Shown here: positions 30,400 to 38,901 of the stretch, one piece after another
Numbering within the stretch: the stretch's first letter is position 1
Layout: each line of letters starts with the position of its first letter
Assembly (NCBI RefSeq): GCF_015624485.1
Contig: NZ_CP061378.1
Span: 6,262,001-6,326,000 of the forward strand
Origin: Bradyrhizobium genosp. L
GTDB lineage: Bacteria; Pseudomonadota; Alphaproteobacteria; Rhizobiales; Xanthobacteraceae
Direction of reading: 5' to 3'
DNA: 64,000 nucleotides
Position numbers and translations under genes: made by a program
Notes under the pieces: generated by a model
What the model was told of the DNA's origin: nothing
Seen by the model: the letters and a program-made list of their open reading frames with translations, nothing else
Database searches by the model: none

Positions 30400-31227
30400 A
30401 TGCACGGCTTCCGCTCCACCAGACACGATCGCATTCCGACGCCGACAGCGTCGATCAGGATGCCTCGGCTGACCTCGCACGGGACGCAGGACCAGCGCGT
30501 CGTGGCCGAGGAGTGTCCCGTGGCGCTCGTGTTCGACGGCACGACGATGGCTGTTCTCATGGCCACCCCGTCCGATCTCACCGACCTCGCTCTCGGCTTC
30601 TGCCTGACCGAAGGATTGGTCGAGGACGCCGGCGAGATCGAGGAAGTGTCGGTCGTTCCTGGTGCCGACGGCATCGAGCTACGAACCTGGCTGCGGCCAC
30701 GCGCCGGACGCCTGCTGAAGGATCGGCGCCGGCGACTGGTTGGTCCGACCGGCTGCGGCTTGTGCGGCATCGAGAGCCTCGCCGAAGCCAATCGGATGAA
30801 GCGCACCGTTGTGCGGCGGATCAGTCTCACCCCGGATCAGATCCGCATCTCGATCGAGCGCCTCGGCGCGGCGCAAATCCTCAACCATGCGACGCGCGCG
30901 ACGCACGCCGCCGGCTTCTTTCGGCCCGGCCAGGATGACATGATCCTGCGTGAGGATGTCGGACGCCACAATGCGCTCGACAAGCTCGCCGGCGCGCTGG
31001 CCTCGCAAGGAGTGTTGGGCCACACCGGCGCCGTCGCCCTCACGAGCAGAATCTCGGTCGAGCTGGTGCAGAAGGCGGCCGCGATCGGCGTCGGCATCGT
31101 CGTCGCCGTCTCCGCGCCGACCGCGCTCGCGATTCGCACCGCCGAGGCCAGCGGACTGACGTTGATCGGCATCGCACGCGGCAGCGACTTCGAGATCTTC
31201 AGTCATCCCGCCGGCGTTTGCCGTTGA
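30400..31227 (+). CDS. fdhD: FdhD, sulfurtransferase for molybdenum cofactor insertion
   Basis: This 275-residue protein has FdhD motifs: the N-terminal EECPVALVFDGTTMAVLMATP strand pair, DLALGFCLTEGLV, the active-site CGLCG (GPTGCGLCGIE), HAAGFF, EDVGRHNALDKLAGA, TSRISVELVQKAA and a closing VSAPTALAI-TA. FdhD transfers sulfur from a cysteine desulfurase to the bis-MGD cofactor of formate dehydrogenases. ATG 30400 follows CAGGACG. The neighbouring divergent FdhF-like enzyme is the likely client. Confidence 0.92.
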   Translation: MHGFRSTRHDRIPTPTASIRMPRLTSHGTQDQRVVAEECPVALVFDGTTMAVLMATPSDLTDLALGFCLTEGLVEDAGEIEEVSVVPGADGIELRTWLRPRAGRLLKDRRRRLVGPTGCGLCGIESLAEANRMKRTVVRRISLTPDQIRISIERLGAAQILNHATRATHAAGFFRPGQDDMILREDVGRHNALDKLAGALASQGVLGHTGAVALTSRISVELVQKAAAIGVGIVVAVSAPTALAIRTAEASGLTLIGIARGSDFEIFSHPAGVCR

Positions 31228-31679
31228 GCGAAGGAGACGGCCTCAGCAAAAGGCGGACTTACGCCACGACCATCCCAAGCATGCGACGGCTGCTATCGGG
31301 TGTTTGCCTTTATGTCACTGATAGTCGCACTAGGGATTGGCCGAGCTCGGTTCCAGGTCGGATCGTGAGGCGCCGCAGCCCATTCATCCTGCCTCTCGCA
31401 AGATTTTCCTTGATCTCTCCGTGCACACGTCGCACACACGGCGCTACCTAACTAACTGAAAAACCTGAACTCTCGCTCCAATCCATCATGGGCAAGTTTG
31501 AGCTATTTTCAGCAATCAACGTCCAACGAGATCATGTTGGGCACGAGTGCCCCCCTGTGTGAATAGCGCGGCTCGACCGGCCCCCGTCATCGAGGGAATT
31601 TGCAACGGGCGACCGCCAGCGATGAGGGTCCTCGGCTATCCCCGACGTGCACAGCTCTCGCATTGGTCGAACCAAATGC
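31228..31679. other. No gene recognised
   Basis: About 450 bases downstream of fdhD with lower GC patches and no credible frame, tRNA or strong hairpin. Confidence 0.4.
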
Positions 31680-32350
31680 TCAGTCTTGCCGCTTTGAAAG
31701 CGCCGCAGCTCTCACCGCTTCAGCACTCGCGATCCTAATCTCGTTCCAATTTCGCTCGGCGACGAGCGCGCGGGGAGCCATATACATGGCTCCCACCGCA
31801 AATACATTTGGCTGGCTGAGATATCGTTGGAGTTCGTATCCGAGATGCCGCCGGTTGGGCAGAAGCTCACATCCGGGAAAAGTGGGAATAAGTGCTGGAG
31901 CCAACGAATGCCACCATTGAGGTCGCTGGGAATGAACTTCAACTCTTGAAATCCAGACTGGCGCGCTTGGAGCACTTCAGTCGGGGTCGTCGCTCCGGGA
32001 AGGAATGGCAAGCGCACGCGCTCCGCCGCCTCGGCTAAGTGGTGAGAAAGCGCAGGGCTCACCAAGAACTGGGCACCCGCCTCTCTCGCCTCCGGAAACT
32101 GGCTCGGCTTCGTGAGAGTCCCCGCTCCGACGAGCGCCTTCTTTGCCTTGCGGCTCATCGTCTCTATGACTTTAAGGGCGGCCGGCGTACGTAAGGTCAC
32201 CTCGATCAAACCGATACCGCCAGCCTCGAGAGCTTCGAGAAGAGGCACCGCATCATCGGAATTCTCGACGTACAAAATAGAGATCATCCGAGAGCGACCG
32301 CCGAAACGGTCGTTCAGCGTTGATGAAGCATCGCCGCGATCAAGCTGCAT
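31680..32350 (-). pseudogene. KDPG/KHG aldolase gene with a frameshift near the C-terminus
   Basis: From ATG 32350 the frame encodes an Eda-type aldolase: VENSDDAVPLLEALEAGG, IEVTLRTPAALKVIE with catalytic Glu, GAGTLTKPSQ, LSPALSHHL-like core, FLPGATTPTEVLQA, and Lys in ELKFIPSDLNGG as the Schiff base. After FCPTGGISDTNSND the frame slips. The correct tail YLSQPNVFAVGAMYMAP to AAALSKRQD continues in another frame down to 31680. A missing base near 31832 (GATTAT to GATAT) explains it. The enzyme would split KDPG to pyruvate and glyceraldehyde 3-phosphate; here the last helix and strand are replaced. Confidence 0.75.
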
Positions 32351-32506
32351 GAGACAGTCCCTGCTATGTAGAAGGCCCTCTTCTCTCCGCCGAACTGAAT
32401 CCACTTGGCGCCGTCGGCAAAGCGGATCGTCAATCCAAGCCCTTCATAGAATCTGGCTAACGATTCCCGGCTCCAGGGCGGTAAGATAGACGTGCTTGAG
32501 CTTCAT
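32314..32506 (-). pseudogene. Fragment of a VOC/glyoxalase-like gene
   Basis: ATG 32506 begins MKLKHVYLTALEPGIVSQ and then shifts frame to RFYEGLGLTIRFADGAKWIQFGG-KRAFYIAG before running out at TGA 32314. This is the first beta-alpha-beta unit of a vicinal oxygen chelate protein. The rest is missing, replaced by the start of the aldolase gene, whose ATG lies inside this fragment. Confidence 0.6.
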
Positions 32507-32749
32507 CTCTGGCTTCCAATTTCCGGGCACAGAATCTGTCGTGTCTCTTCTCGCGCCACGATTGTTCCATGATACTTGCGCAGTCCGCTCGGCATTAACG
32601 TTCGAAGTCTTCAACGCGCGCATTGCCATCGCATGTGAAATTCAGCGCCGTTGTGACCTTCAGCTCACCGACGTTCCTTCTCATTTGCAGGCCTTCAATC
32701 GGCACGTTGGCCGCGGTCGCCGCCAGCTGAGCTTACGATTGGTCAAGCG

Positions 32750-33670
32750 ATGCCTTTCCAGCGCAAGAAGCCGCTCGCGATCGGCAACAAGGCGCTGTTC
32801 TCCGGCTTCATTGCTCCGGCATTGGCTTCGCCGATCGAGAAAGTGCCGGGTGAAACGCGTTGGCTGCACGAAATCAAGTTCGACGGATATCGCGTCCAGG
32901 TTCATCTCGCCAACGAGACCGTTTCCGTTTTCACGCGGCGCGGCAACGACTGGACCAAGCGCTTCAAAAAGATCGCCGACGATGCCTGGCAGATCTCGGC
33001 GGCATCCGCGATCATCGACGGTGAAATCGTTGTGCCCGGCCCTGACGGTACGACCGACTTTTCTATCCTGCAAAACGAATTGAAAGGCACGTCAAAGCGC
33101 ATTGTGCTCGTCGCGTTCGACCTGCTTTATCTCAACGGCCGCGACGTTCGTAAGCTGCCGCTTTTCGACCGCAAGGCTGCGTTGAAGAAGATGGTCGACG
33201 GCACAAATATTCAGTTCAGCGAGAGCTTCGAAGCAGACGGACCGGACACGTTCGCGCATGCGTGCAAAATTGGCTTGGAAGGCGTTGTGTCAAAGGTGCG
33301 CGACAGCGCCTATCCAGCTGGGCGCAGCCGGGACTGGGTCAAGAAGACCTGTGCGCAACGAGAGACGTTAGCCATCGCGGGCTTCGCACTGAAAGACGGC
33401 AAGTGGGACGGCATCTATGTGGGCCGGCGCAAAGGCGCCGACTTGATCTATGCGGGCAAGGTCGACCATGGATTTGAGAAGGCTTCCGCCGCGCATCTTC
33501 AAACACTGCTGAAGCCGTTGATCCGGAGAACGCAGCCCTACACAGAGCGCATCGCCCATAAGGCGATTTGGGTCGAACCAGAAGTGTTGGCCGAAATCGA
33601 GTACCGCGCGAAATCTGGCGATGGTAAAGTCCGCCACCCGTTTTCCCGTGGCGTGCGAGACGACCTATGA
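32750..33670 (+). CDS. ATP-dependent DNA ligase (LigD ligase-domain type), intact
   Basis: This 306-residue stand-alone ligase has the nucleotidyltransferase motif I with adenylated Lys43 (EIKFDGYR), motif III FDLLYLNGRDVRKLPL, motif IV EGVVSKV with the Glu, motif V RDWVKKTC, and the OB-fold tail GKVDHGFEKASAAHL, WVEPEVLAEIEYRAK. Polymerase and phosphoesterase domains of full LigD are absent, as in the extra ligase genes of rhizobial Ku/LigD systems. It probably seals strand breaks under stress. Two dead relatives lie at 48828-49702 and 62361-63307. Confidence 0.88.
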   Translation: MPFQRKKPLAIGNKALFSGFIAPALASPIEKVPGETRWLHEIKFDGYRVQVHLANETVSVFTRRGNDWTKRFKKIADDAWQISAASAIIDGEIVVPGPDGTTDFSILQNELKGTSKRIVLVAFDLLYLNGRDVRKLPLFDRKAALKKMVDGTNIQFSESFEADGPDTFAHACKIGLEGVVSKVRDSAYPAGRSRDWVKKTCAQRETLAIAGFALKDGKWDGIYVGRRKGADLIYAGKVDHGFEKASAAHLQTLLKPLIRRTQPYTERIAHKAIWVEPEVLAEIEYRAKSGDGKVRHPFSRGVRDDL

Positions 33671-33719
33671 CGGCGCCGCGAACCGTTCGCCGGCGTTAAA
33701 AAAGGGACGGCGCCGACCA

Positions 33720-33932
33720 TCAATCAAAAGCGAACTGGAATGAACGGAATATTCGTTGTGTCATCTCGCCTTCGATCCCTTTGGCATGATCGTGCCAATC
33801 CGCGGTCGTCGTTGTTTCGCACGGCGGCGGATCACCCCTTTTCACCGCGTCGGCATCAGCCGCTATCGCCCGATGAACGGCGTCGCGTATTATCTGCAGG
33901 GCTTTGTCAATCGTGTCCGGAGCTGACGACAA
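33720..33932 (-). CDS. Small hypothetical protein
   Basis: This 70-residue frame begins with TTG 33932 (DKALQIIRDAVHRAIAADAD) and continues with an ETTTTADWHDHAKGIEGEMTQRI tail. The amphipathic N-terminal helix and conserved-looking tail suggest a real gene, but the start codon is weak and no family is recognised. Confidence 0.45.
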   Translation of the reverse strand: MSSAPDTIDKALQIIRDAVHRAIAADADAVKRGDPPPCETTTTADWHDHAKGIEGEMTQRIFRSFQFAFD

Positions 33933-33986
33933 CTTCCCAGCGCTTTTCTACGCTTGATTGTGCGACATTGAAGCCCATCGGTCATA

Positions 33987-34011
33987 GGAACGTTCCATCG
34001 TCACGACGATT
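33987..34011 (+). promoter_or_regulatory. Possible EcfG-like promoter before the PRC-barrel gene
   Basis: GGAAC (33987-33991), 16 bases, GATT (34008-34011). The -35 word is perfect and the final TT is in register, but the -10 word departs from CGTT. Confidence 0.35.
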
Positions 34012-34040
34012 GCTTCTAAAATAACCAAGGGAGGACCACC

Positions 34041-34403
34041 ATGGCTTTAGAGGCAAACGAGGCCGGCAACCTGATCGGTAGCGACAAGGTTGAAGGCACC
34101 GCCGTCTACGGAGCGGACAGCAAGAAAATCGGCAGTATTGAACGAGTGATGATCGACAAGACAAGCGGCAAGGTGTCCTACGCCGTGCTCAGTTTTGGCG
34201 GCTTCCTCGGCATCGGCGACGATCACTATCCGCTGCCGTGGCAATCGCTGAAGTATGACACCAACCTTGGCGGCTACGTCGCAGGCATCACGGAGAGCCA
34301 GCTTCAAGGCGCCCCGAAATATCGCGACGACGCCGGTTGGAATTGGAATGACCCGGCGGCCGGCCGATCGGTCAACGACTACTACGGCATTCCTTACGGT
34401 TAA
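34041..34403 (+). CDS. PRC-barrel domain protein
   Basis: This 120-residue protein has one PRC-barrel domain (about 15-90): GTAVYGADSKKIGSIERVMIDKTSGKV, YAVLSFGGFLGIGDDHYPLPW, and LKYDTNLGGYVAGITESQL. A short tail rich in Asp, Trp and Tyr follows. Such proteins are common in rhizobial stress regulons and are thought to bind RNA or other proteins; this one has no assigned role. GGGAGG lies 8 bases before the ATG. Confidence 0.85.
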   Translation: MALEANEAGNLIGSDKVEGTAVYGADSKKIGSIERVMIDKTSGKVSYAVLSFGGFLGIGDDHYPLPWQSLKYDTNLGGYVAGITESQLQGAPKYRDDAGWNWNDPAAGRSVNDYYGIPYG

Positions 34404-34497
34404 GCGGCGGCGACGACGATCGCCGATTATCGTCAGCTCGATCATTGGCCATGCCGGCCACCGCCCGGCGTGGCCGTGGTCTGTATTTCCGCCCAAA

Positions 34498-34692
34498 ATG
34501 TCAGTTCCGATTTGCGTATACTTTGCATGTCCCAGCTGTGGAATGGTCTATGTCGCGACTCAAGATCGCGGCATTGCGCCGCTCCGCCGCACTGGCCTTT
34601 TTAAATGCGAAGGCTGCGGGAAGACGGTCCATCACTGGGCTGGGCTTTATGATTTCTCTGATTGGATGGCTGTAAACTTGAGAGCCGATTGA
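34498..34692 (+). CDS. Small zinc-ribbon-like protein
   Basis: This 64-residue protein has two Cys-x2-Cys knuckles (CPSCG and CEGCG) separated by about 24 residues, then HHWAGLYDFSDW. This is the pattern of small rhizobial zinc-ribbon proteins. The start is uncertain because no clear ribosome site is visible before ATG 34498. Confidence 0.55.
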   Translation: MSVPICVYFACPSCGMVYVATQDRGIAPLRRTGLFKCEGCGKTVHHWAGLYDFSDWMAVNLRAD

Positions 34693-34957
34693 AGTTCATT
34701 GGTTTCCCCTTAACTGCTGTCCAAATGCCGTCGCGATCGCCATCCGGACGCGACCCGGGCTGCTTGACCACCTGCCCGCTGCGAGGATGCATCGTTTGAT
34801 GGGCCACGCGTAGAACAGAGGCCAGGCGTGCGGTGAACTCGGATTGGTACGATAGCTCTGTGGGCGGCGACAGAAACAAAGGGGTTTTTGTCGATAAGCG
34901 TCCCAAAGTTAGCCCCGACAAGCGGGACTAAAGTTGCTGGAACGGTAACGCGATGGA

Positions 34958-35677
34958 TCAATATCTTGCGACCACCGGACCGCCGAAGTGATAGTTGATG
35001 CCACCCTTAATGGTGTGGATGCTTGCGCCAATGTCGACGCCAGGCGGAATGACACCAGCTCCGTAATTCTCCTTGCCGAAGTCGGCGTACATGTACTCGG
35101 CCTTCGCCGACCAGTTCGGGGCGAACATCCACTCAACGCCCCCGCCAACCGTCCAGCCCGAATGAATGTGGCTTTCGGAAGCAGTAATTCCGAAAGCAGT
35201 TGCCGAGAGTTTGTTGTCGGCCCATGCATAGCCGCCCTTGGCGTACAGCAGCGTGGCACCAGCCGCGTAGCCGAGGCGACCGGTGACGCTACCAAACGCG
35301 TCGATCTTGTCGGTGCCGGTCACGCCGAGGACAGTGGTCGAATACTTGATGTCTGAGCCGGCTGCATCGACTTCAATGCCGAAAACGAACGGGCTTCCGC
35401 CACTCTGCCAGTTGTAGCCGATCGTAGCGCCGCCGAAGCCGCCGTTCAGATCGCTGGTGCTGATCGAGGCCGACCCGAAGCCCGCAACGCTCGCGCGAAC
35501 ACGATCAGACCAACCGTAGCCACCAAACCCGCCGATGTAGAAACCCGACCAATTGGTACCCGGATCGATGACCGGCGGCGGTGCCTTGGTGTAGGGGCGA
35601 GCGGCCAAATCCGCGGCATCCGCATTAGCGAAGCCAAAGACAGCCAGAGCGGTCGTCGCAAAGAATAATTTCTTCAT
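34958..35677 (-). CDS. Omp25/Omp31-like outer membrane beta-barrel protein
   Basis: This 239-residue protein has a signal peptide (MKKLFFATTALAVFGFANADAADLA), the linker PYTKAPPPVIDPGTNWSG, and an eight-strand barrel pattern: FYIGGFGGYGWSD, FGGATIGYNWQSGGSPFVFGIE, GRLGYAAGATLLYAKGGYAW, SGWTVGGGVEWMFAPNWSAKAEYMYADFG, ending IKGGINYHFGGPVVARY with a C-terminal aromatic. It is typical of abundant rhizobial outer membrane proteins. ATG 35677 sits behind AGAGGA; an upstream ATG 35695 lacks one. Confidence 0.88.
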   Translation of the reverse strand: MKKLFFATTALAVFGFANADAADLAARPYTKAPPPVIDPGTNWSGFYIGGFGGYGWSDRVRASVAGFGSASISTSDLNGGFGGATIGYNWQSGGSPFVFGIEVDAAGSDIKYSTTVLGVTGTDKIDAFGSVTGRLGYAAGATLLYAKGGYAWADNKLSATAFGITASESHIHSGWTVGGGVEWMFAPNWSAKAEYMYADFGKENYGAGVIPPGVDIGASIHTIKGGINYHFGGPVVARY

Positions 35678-35925
35678 CGCCAGAATCCTCTTCATCGCAG
35701 AAAATAAAACTATGCCATCGGATTCGCGAGGCAGCTGTAGCATGCAAGCAACAGTTGACCGGGATAGGCGCAGGATGAAAAGGCGGGCCGAGCACCATGC
35801 GCGTTGCGCGGCATAGACGTGCAGGGCATGGACGAGATTCGAGGCGGTAGGGGCTAAGCGTGGGCGCCGCATCGACAGCCCGTCACCGACGGTGACTGCT
35901 GAGAAGAGAAGGCGGTTTCTCGCTG

Positions 35926-36155
35926 CTAGCCCGCCTGGCGCGATTGCGCGATTGGTTGCGGCGCCTGCAGGTTGGGTGCCTTCAACCACTGGCTCATCTG
36001 CGCGGCGGTCTCAGCTGCCGAGCCCATTTTAACAGCATTTCTTTCTCGGTACCGGGCGGCATTGCCTTTGCTCGGCCACGAAACTCTTTAGCCCGCTCTT
36101 CGAGTCGCTCTTCGAGCGTCTTGACCTGCTTAACTCGCCGTCGTCTTTGGACCAT
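35926..36155 (-). pseudogene. Small charged-helix protein, frameshifted copy
   Basis: ATG 36155 starts MVQRRRRVKQVKTLEERLEERAK, a charged helix, and runs to a stop at 35994 (53 residues). The family tail AETAAQMSQWLKAPNLQAPQ is found only in the next frame, down to TAG 35926. Intact relatives at 41685-41888 and 50678-50896 have the same order (TLEERLAEE, then KKARQ-TAAHMSEWLRSPGL). A single inserted or lost base near KWARQ breaks this copy. Confidence 0.65.
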
Positions 36156-36603
36156 GCGAACCTCCCTCGCTGTCCTGCCAAAGCGACGATTTCAAATCGA
36201 AAAGAAGGAAAAAGTTCCGATTCTGAGGAGGCATTTTTCGTCACCCGCTCGGCCAGAACCGAGTCAATGCGGGCCGGAACATTTTGGCTTGCGTGCAGTT
36301 CAAAGGCGGTGCCGCGGTCTATTGCCCTCGAGGCATACGGTTTCCAATGCGGCCTCAGGTCCCCTCGGAACCGGGTCGCTGGGGCGACTCCGGATCTCCA
36401 CCCCAAGGCCCCGGAGTCGCCCTTTACGCTTATTGGTCGCTTCGAGTGACGAAGATCTGACCGCATTCACACTGGAATGTCAGAAGATATCCGCTTGATC
36501 CGGTCTTGACCCTTCTCTTTGCCTACAAGCTTCATGTTTCGCGAACAGGATGGACACGCAAGCGCGCTCATCTCCCACTGCCGATCTTCCTGGTCGCGCG
36601 CGG
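36156..36603. other. No gene recognised
   Basis: About 450 bases without a believable frame. On the minus strand, GGAAC (about 36232) with TT at N18 could be a promoter for the charged-helix gene, but the -10 word is poor. Confidence 0.35.
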
Positions 36604-36768
36604 TCAACGTGCATTGCCCATCGATTCGGGGTGCAGCTCGCGTTTTTTAGCCTGAAGGTCGGCCGGGAAATTTGTGATGGCGTTCAACGCGCGCTGATCC
36701 GCAATCCCCCCCGGAAGCTGCGTGTAGTGAGCAATCTTCTTATCCAGTTCAGTGCACAGCTCGCACAT
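36604..36768 (-). CDS. Small Cys-pair protein, 54 residues
   Basis: Starting at ATG 36768 behind CTGGAGCGGG, the protein reads MCELCTELDKKIAHYTQLPG and continues GIADQRALNAITNFPADLQAKKRELHPE. The opening Cys-x2-Cys followed by two helices and a KKRELHPES tail matches a small family I associate with Bradyrhizobium. The frame passes through a run of seven G (in the codons for Pro-Gly-Gly) without breaking. Function unknown; the Cys pair may bind metal. Confidence 0.6.
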   Translation of the reverse strand: MCELCTELDKKIAHYTQLPGGIADQRALNAITNFPADLQAKKRELHPESMGNAR

Positions 36769-36809
36769 GCTACCCGCTCCAGCCCGCCCGCAGAAGCAAT
36801 TAACACATG

Positions 36810-37034
36810 TTACTCCTTGTTCCTGTCGTCTTCCTGAAGCAGGGAGCTGGATCGATCCTTCAACAGGCGGTTGATAAGCATTTCAGCGCGGCGCTTCGCG
36901 AGCTCTGGCAATCTAGTCCGCACCGTAGCATGTCGAATCTCGCCATCGATCGAGATGGTGATTTCGAACTTGTCGTCATAGCCGGCGCGGGTCACGGTGA
37001 ACGTGACGCCCCGGTAACCATAGGTTTCTGGCAT
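36810..37034 (-). CDS. Small hypothetical protein
   Basis: This 74-residue protein has alternating strands (MPETYGYRGVTFTVTRAG, DKFEITISIDGEIRHATVRT) followed by a charged helix (LPELAKRRAEMLINRLLKDR). The beta-beta-alpha layout with no signal peptide suggests a small cytoplasmic protein. ATG 37034 has only a weak ribosome site. Confidence 0.55.
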   Translation of the reverse strand: MPETYGYRGVTFTVTRAGYDDKFEITISIDGEIRHATVRTRLPELAKRRAEMLINRLLKDRSSSLLQEDDRNKE

Positions 37035-37222
37035 GCGCGCGCAGTAGCAACCTGCGCACGCCCGTTGTACCGGGCTGATACGGGCTACGGTCCTATTCTA
37101 GGAGCACGTCCATGCGTGGGGCGTAGATCGCGTCTTACAACGAGAGCAGCGGATCTCATCGGGACGCTGCGAGACATGACCGGGATGGTATGAGGCCCGG
37201 TCGAAATTTTTTGCGTCCCCCC

Positions 37223-37250
37223 TTGAAACCAAAACCGGTTTTGCTAATTT
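37223..37250 (+). promoter_or_regulatory. Sigma-70 type promoter of the first hsp20 operon
   Basis: TTGAAA (37223-37228), 16 bases, TAATTT (37245-37250). The second hsp20 operon has the same spacing with TTGACA and TAATTT. The thermometer below does the heat regulation, so a vegetative promoter is expected. Confidence 0.65.
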
Positions 37251-37256
37251 TTTTGG

Positions 37257-37362
37257 CGTCACCTGAGGGTGACGACCGAGGCGCCCTCCGGGGCCTCGGA
37301 TTGAGACGGGCACCGGTCGTGTCCGGTGCCTCATACCATCTTGCTCTTTGGAGGATTTGGCT
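37257..37362 (+). ncRNA. ROSE RNA thermometer in the hsp20 leader
   Basis: The ~105-base leader has a middle hairpin GGCACCGG-TCGTGT-CCGGTGCC and then the ROSE end: TTGCTC-TTTG-GAGGAT just before ATG 37363. The TTGCT word pairs with the ribosome site GGAGG at low temperature and releases it on warming. This is the classical Bradyrhizobium heat-shock control element. Exact 5' end is inferred from the promoter. Confidence 0.8.
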
Positions 37363-37821
37363 ATGCGCACTTATGACTTCTCGCCCCTGTTCCGGTCGAC
37401 GATCGGCTTTGATCGTCTGTTCGACCTCGCCGAGACGGCTCAACGGGCTGCCGAGGAAAGCTATCCCCCCTACAACATCGAACGGCTGGCCGAAGATCGT
37501 TACCAGATCACGCTGGCTGTGGCGGGCTTCTCGCCCGACGAGGTTTCGATCACGGCCGAGCAGAACGTCGTCACGATCGAAGGCGGCAAGACCGAGAAGA
37601 CCGAGCGGGAATTCCTGTATCGGGGCATCTCGACCCGACATTTCAAGCGTCAGTTCAACTTGGCGGACTACGTCCAGGTCAAGGGCGCGGCCTTCGACAA
37701 CGGGCTGCTGAAGATCGAACTGGTCCGAGAAATCCCGGAGGCCATGAAGCCGCGGCGCATCGCCATCGCCGGCGCATCGGCTTCTGGCAACGTCCACCAG
37801 ATCGAGGCCAAGGCGGCCTGA
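37363..37821 (+). CDS. Small heat shock protein Hsp20 (IbpA class), copy 1
   Basis: This 152-residue alpha-crystallin protein has the N-terminal MRTYDFSPLFRSTIGFDRLF and the domain from YPPYNIERLAEDRYQITLAVAGF to a closing strand LKIELVREIPEAMKPRRI, which holds the usual IxI/V-type tail. It keeps unfolding proteins soluble for DnaK and ClpB. The start follows GGAGG within the ROSE element. The second copy at 42908 is about 80 percent identical by eye. Two small genes follow in the same direction. Confidence 0.93.
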   Translation: MRTYDFSPLFRSTIGFDRLFDLAETAQRAAEESYPPYNIERLAEDRYQITLAVAGFSPDEVSITAEQNVVTIEGGKTEKTEREFLYRGISTRHFKRQFNLADYVQVKGAAFDNGLLKIELVREIPEAMKPRRIAIAGASASGNVHQIEAKAA

Positions 37822-37895
37822 TCCATTGCTCTCCGACAATGCCGCGCGTCTTCCGACGCGCGGCTACTGGCTTCGTCTAAAGAATGGAGGACACT

Positions 37896-38219
37896 ATGCG
37901 GCCGACGACCGCTTCCAAAGACAACGTGATCGACTTCAACGCGCTCCTGCATCCCGGGACGGTGTTCGAACATCCCAGGGACGTGCTGGCGCACCCTTCG
38001 CTCTCGACCTCCGAGAAACGCGCTATCCTGGCATCTTGGGCGTCCGACGCATCGGCCATCGCCTCCTGCCCGTCATTGAGGGCGCCAGTGGGGCTAAAGG
38101 CGCCGGTCACCATCGACGAGATCCTGGAAGCGCTGTGCGAGCTTGATGGTGGTCCACGCAATCCCCCAGGTGGCCGACCGAACCGTCTCTGCTCGACATC
38201 TCGGGTCCTGGCTGCCTGA
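37896..38219 (+). CDS. Conserved protein of the hsp20 operon, copy 1
   Basis: This 107-residue protein follows hsp20 by 74 bases and starts at ATG 37896 behind GGAGGACACT. It shares with its paralogue at 43444 the segments FEHP-DVL, EKRAILASWASDASA, LRAPVGLKAPVTIDEILEALCELD and a PPGGRP tail. The pattern EKRAILASWASDA resembles small rhizobial proteins often found after heat-shock or stress genes. Function unknown; co-transcription suggests a heat-stress role. Confidence 0.75.
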   Translation: MRPTTASKDNVIDFNALLHPGTVFEHPRDVLAHPSLSTSEKRAILASWASDASAIASCPSLRAPVGLKAPVTIDEILEALCELDGGPRNPPGGRPNRLCSTSRVLAA

Positions 38220-38232
38220 GGAGGAGAGTTCG

Positions 38233-38433
38233 ATGACGCAGATGGGATTGCCCCAAGACGTGCTGAACCGCATCGAACGTCGATGGATGGCCAAGTTCGC
38301 GCAAACTCCCCAAGCCCGGCCTCGCGCAACCCGTTGCGACGATCCACTGCGGTCGCCGCAAGTCCGTCGACTTCTGGATGGATCTTTAAAGCCTCCGAAG
38401 TGTGATAGAGCCATCGAGTCCGACTGCGCCTGA
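38233..38433 (+). CDS. Third gene of the hsp20 operon, short copy
   Basis: This 66-residue frame begins MTQMGLPQDVLNRIERRWMAKFA behind GAGGAGGAG. Only its first ~22 residues resemble the 105-residue protein at 43777 (MSDFRLPKHVMDKADARWWSKYS); the rest differs, and the coiled-coil half is missing. It is probably a degenerate copy. Confidence 0.55.
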   Translation: MTQMGLPQDVLNRIERRWMAKFAQTPQARPRATRCDDPLRSPQVRRLLDGSLKPPKCDRAIESDCA

Positions 38434-38505
38434 AGGTCGGGCGCCTGCCGATCACCAGCACCTCCGGATAGCCCCGCGTTCCGGAGGTCGCACCCTAGTG
38501 TCGGT

Positions 38506-38785
38506 CTACTTGGTGAGCCGAGAGTCGTGATATCGAGCAAAAAGCGTTGCCGGCCCGGGATAGACTCGGAAGCATCCAGGATACCGCAGTGAGTTTTCCG
38601 TGAATCCACCACAACGCACGCCGATTGTCGCGATTTTCGCCTTTCCAGCCGCGATGGCATCGTAAGGCGTGTCGCCGATCGCGACCGCGTCTGAAGCTTC
38701 GATCCCGAGCCTTTTCAGCGCAACATCGAAGACGTTCGGCGCGAGCTTGGATTTTTCCACGTCGTCGAGCCGGAAGGTACAAATC
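38506..38785 (-). pseudogene. C-terminal half of a HAD hydrolase, cut by an insertion
   Basis: From DDVEKSKLAPNVFDVALKRLG to AVAIGDTPYDAIAAGKAKI and GVRCGGF this is the second half of a HAD phosphatase (Lys of motif III, Asp of motif IV in GDTPYD). The upstream half with the nucleophile Asp is gone. At about 38780 the sequence changes abruptly into the leader of the small exported gene at 38902, so the duplicated leader has interrupted or replaced the gene. Confidence 0.75.
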
Positions 38786-38901
38786 AAGACCGCAGACGCC
38801 GCCACCGACGCCCACGTGGTGCGCTGCAATTTTTGCAGCTTTTTAGGAAACTAGCTCCGACAAGGGTGTTGTGCGCTTGCGACTACCTCAAGGAGGCGCT
38901 C
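38780..38901 (+). repeat. Second copy of the leader of the 573-971 gene
   Basis: About 120 bases match 448-572 with small changes (aaatcaagaccgcag, gtggtgcgctgc, aactagctccgacaa, gttgtgcgcttgcgactac). It starts exactly where the HAD gene fragment is broken. Confidence 0.75.

Noticed and set aside
28072-31227. A 1051-codon plus-strand open frame
   Set aside because: Everything before 30400 is antisense to the FdhF/YdeP gene and reads as GC-rich noise; only the FdhD end is real.
31770-31795. Perfect hairpin GGAGCCAT-ATAC-ATGGCTCC
   Set aside because: It lies inside the aldolase tail codons (GAMYMAP) and has no T run, so it is probably chance.
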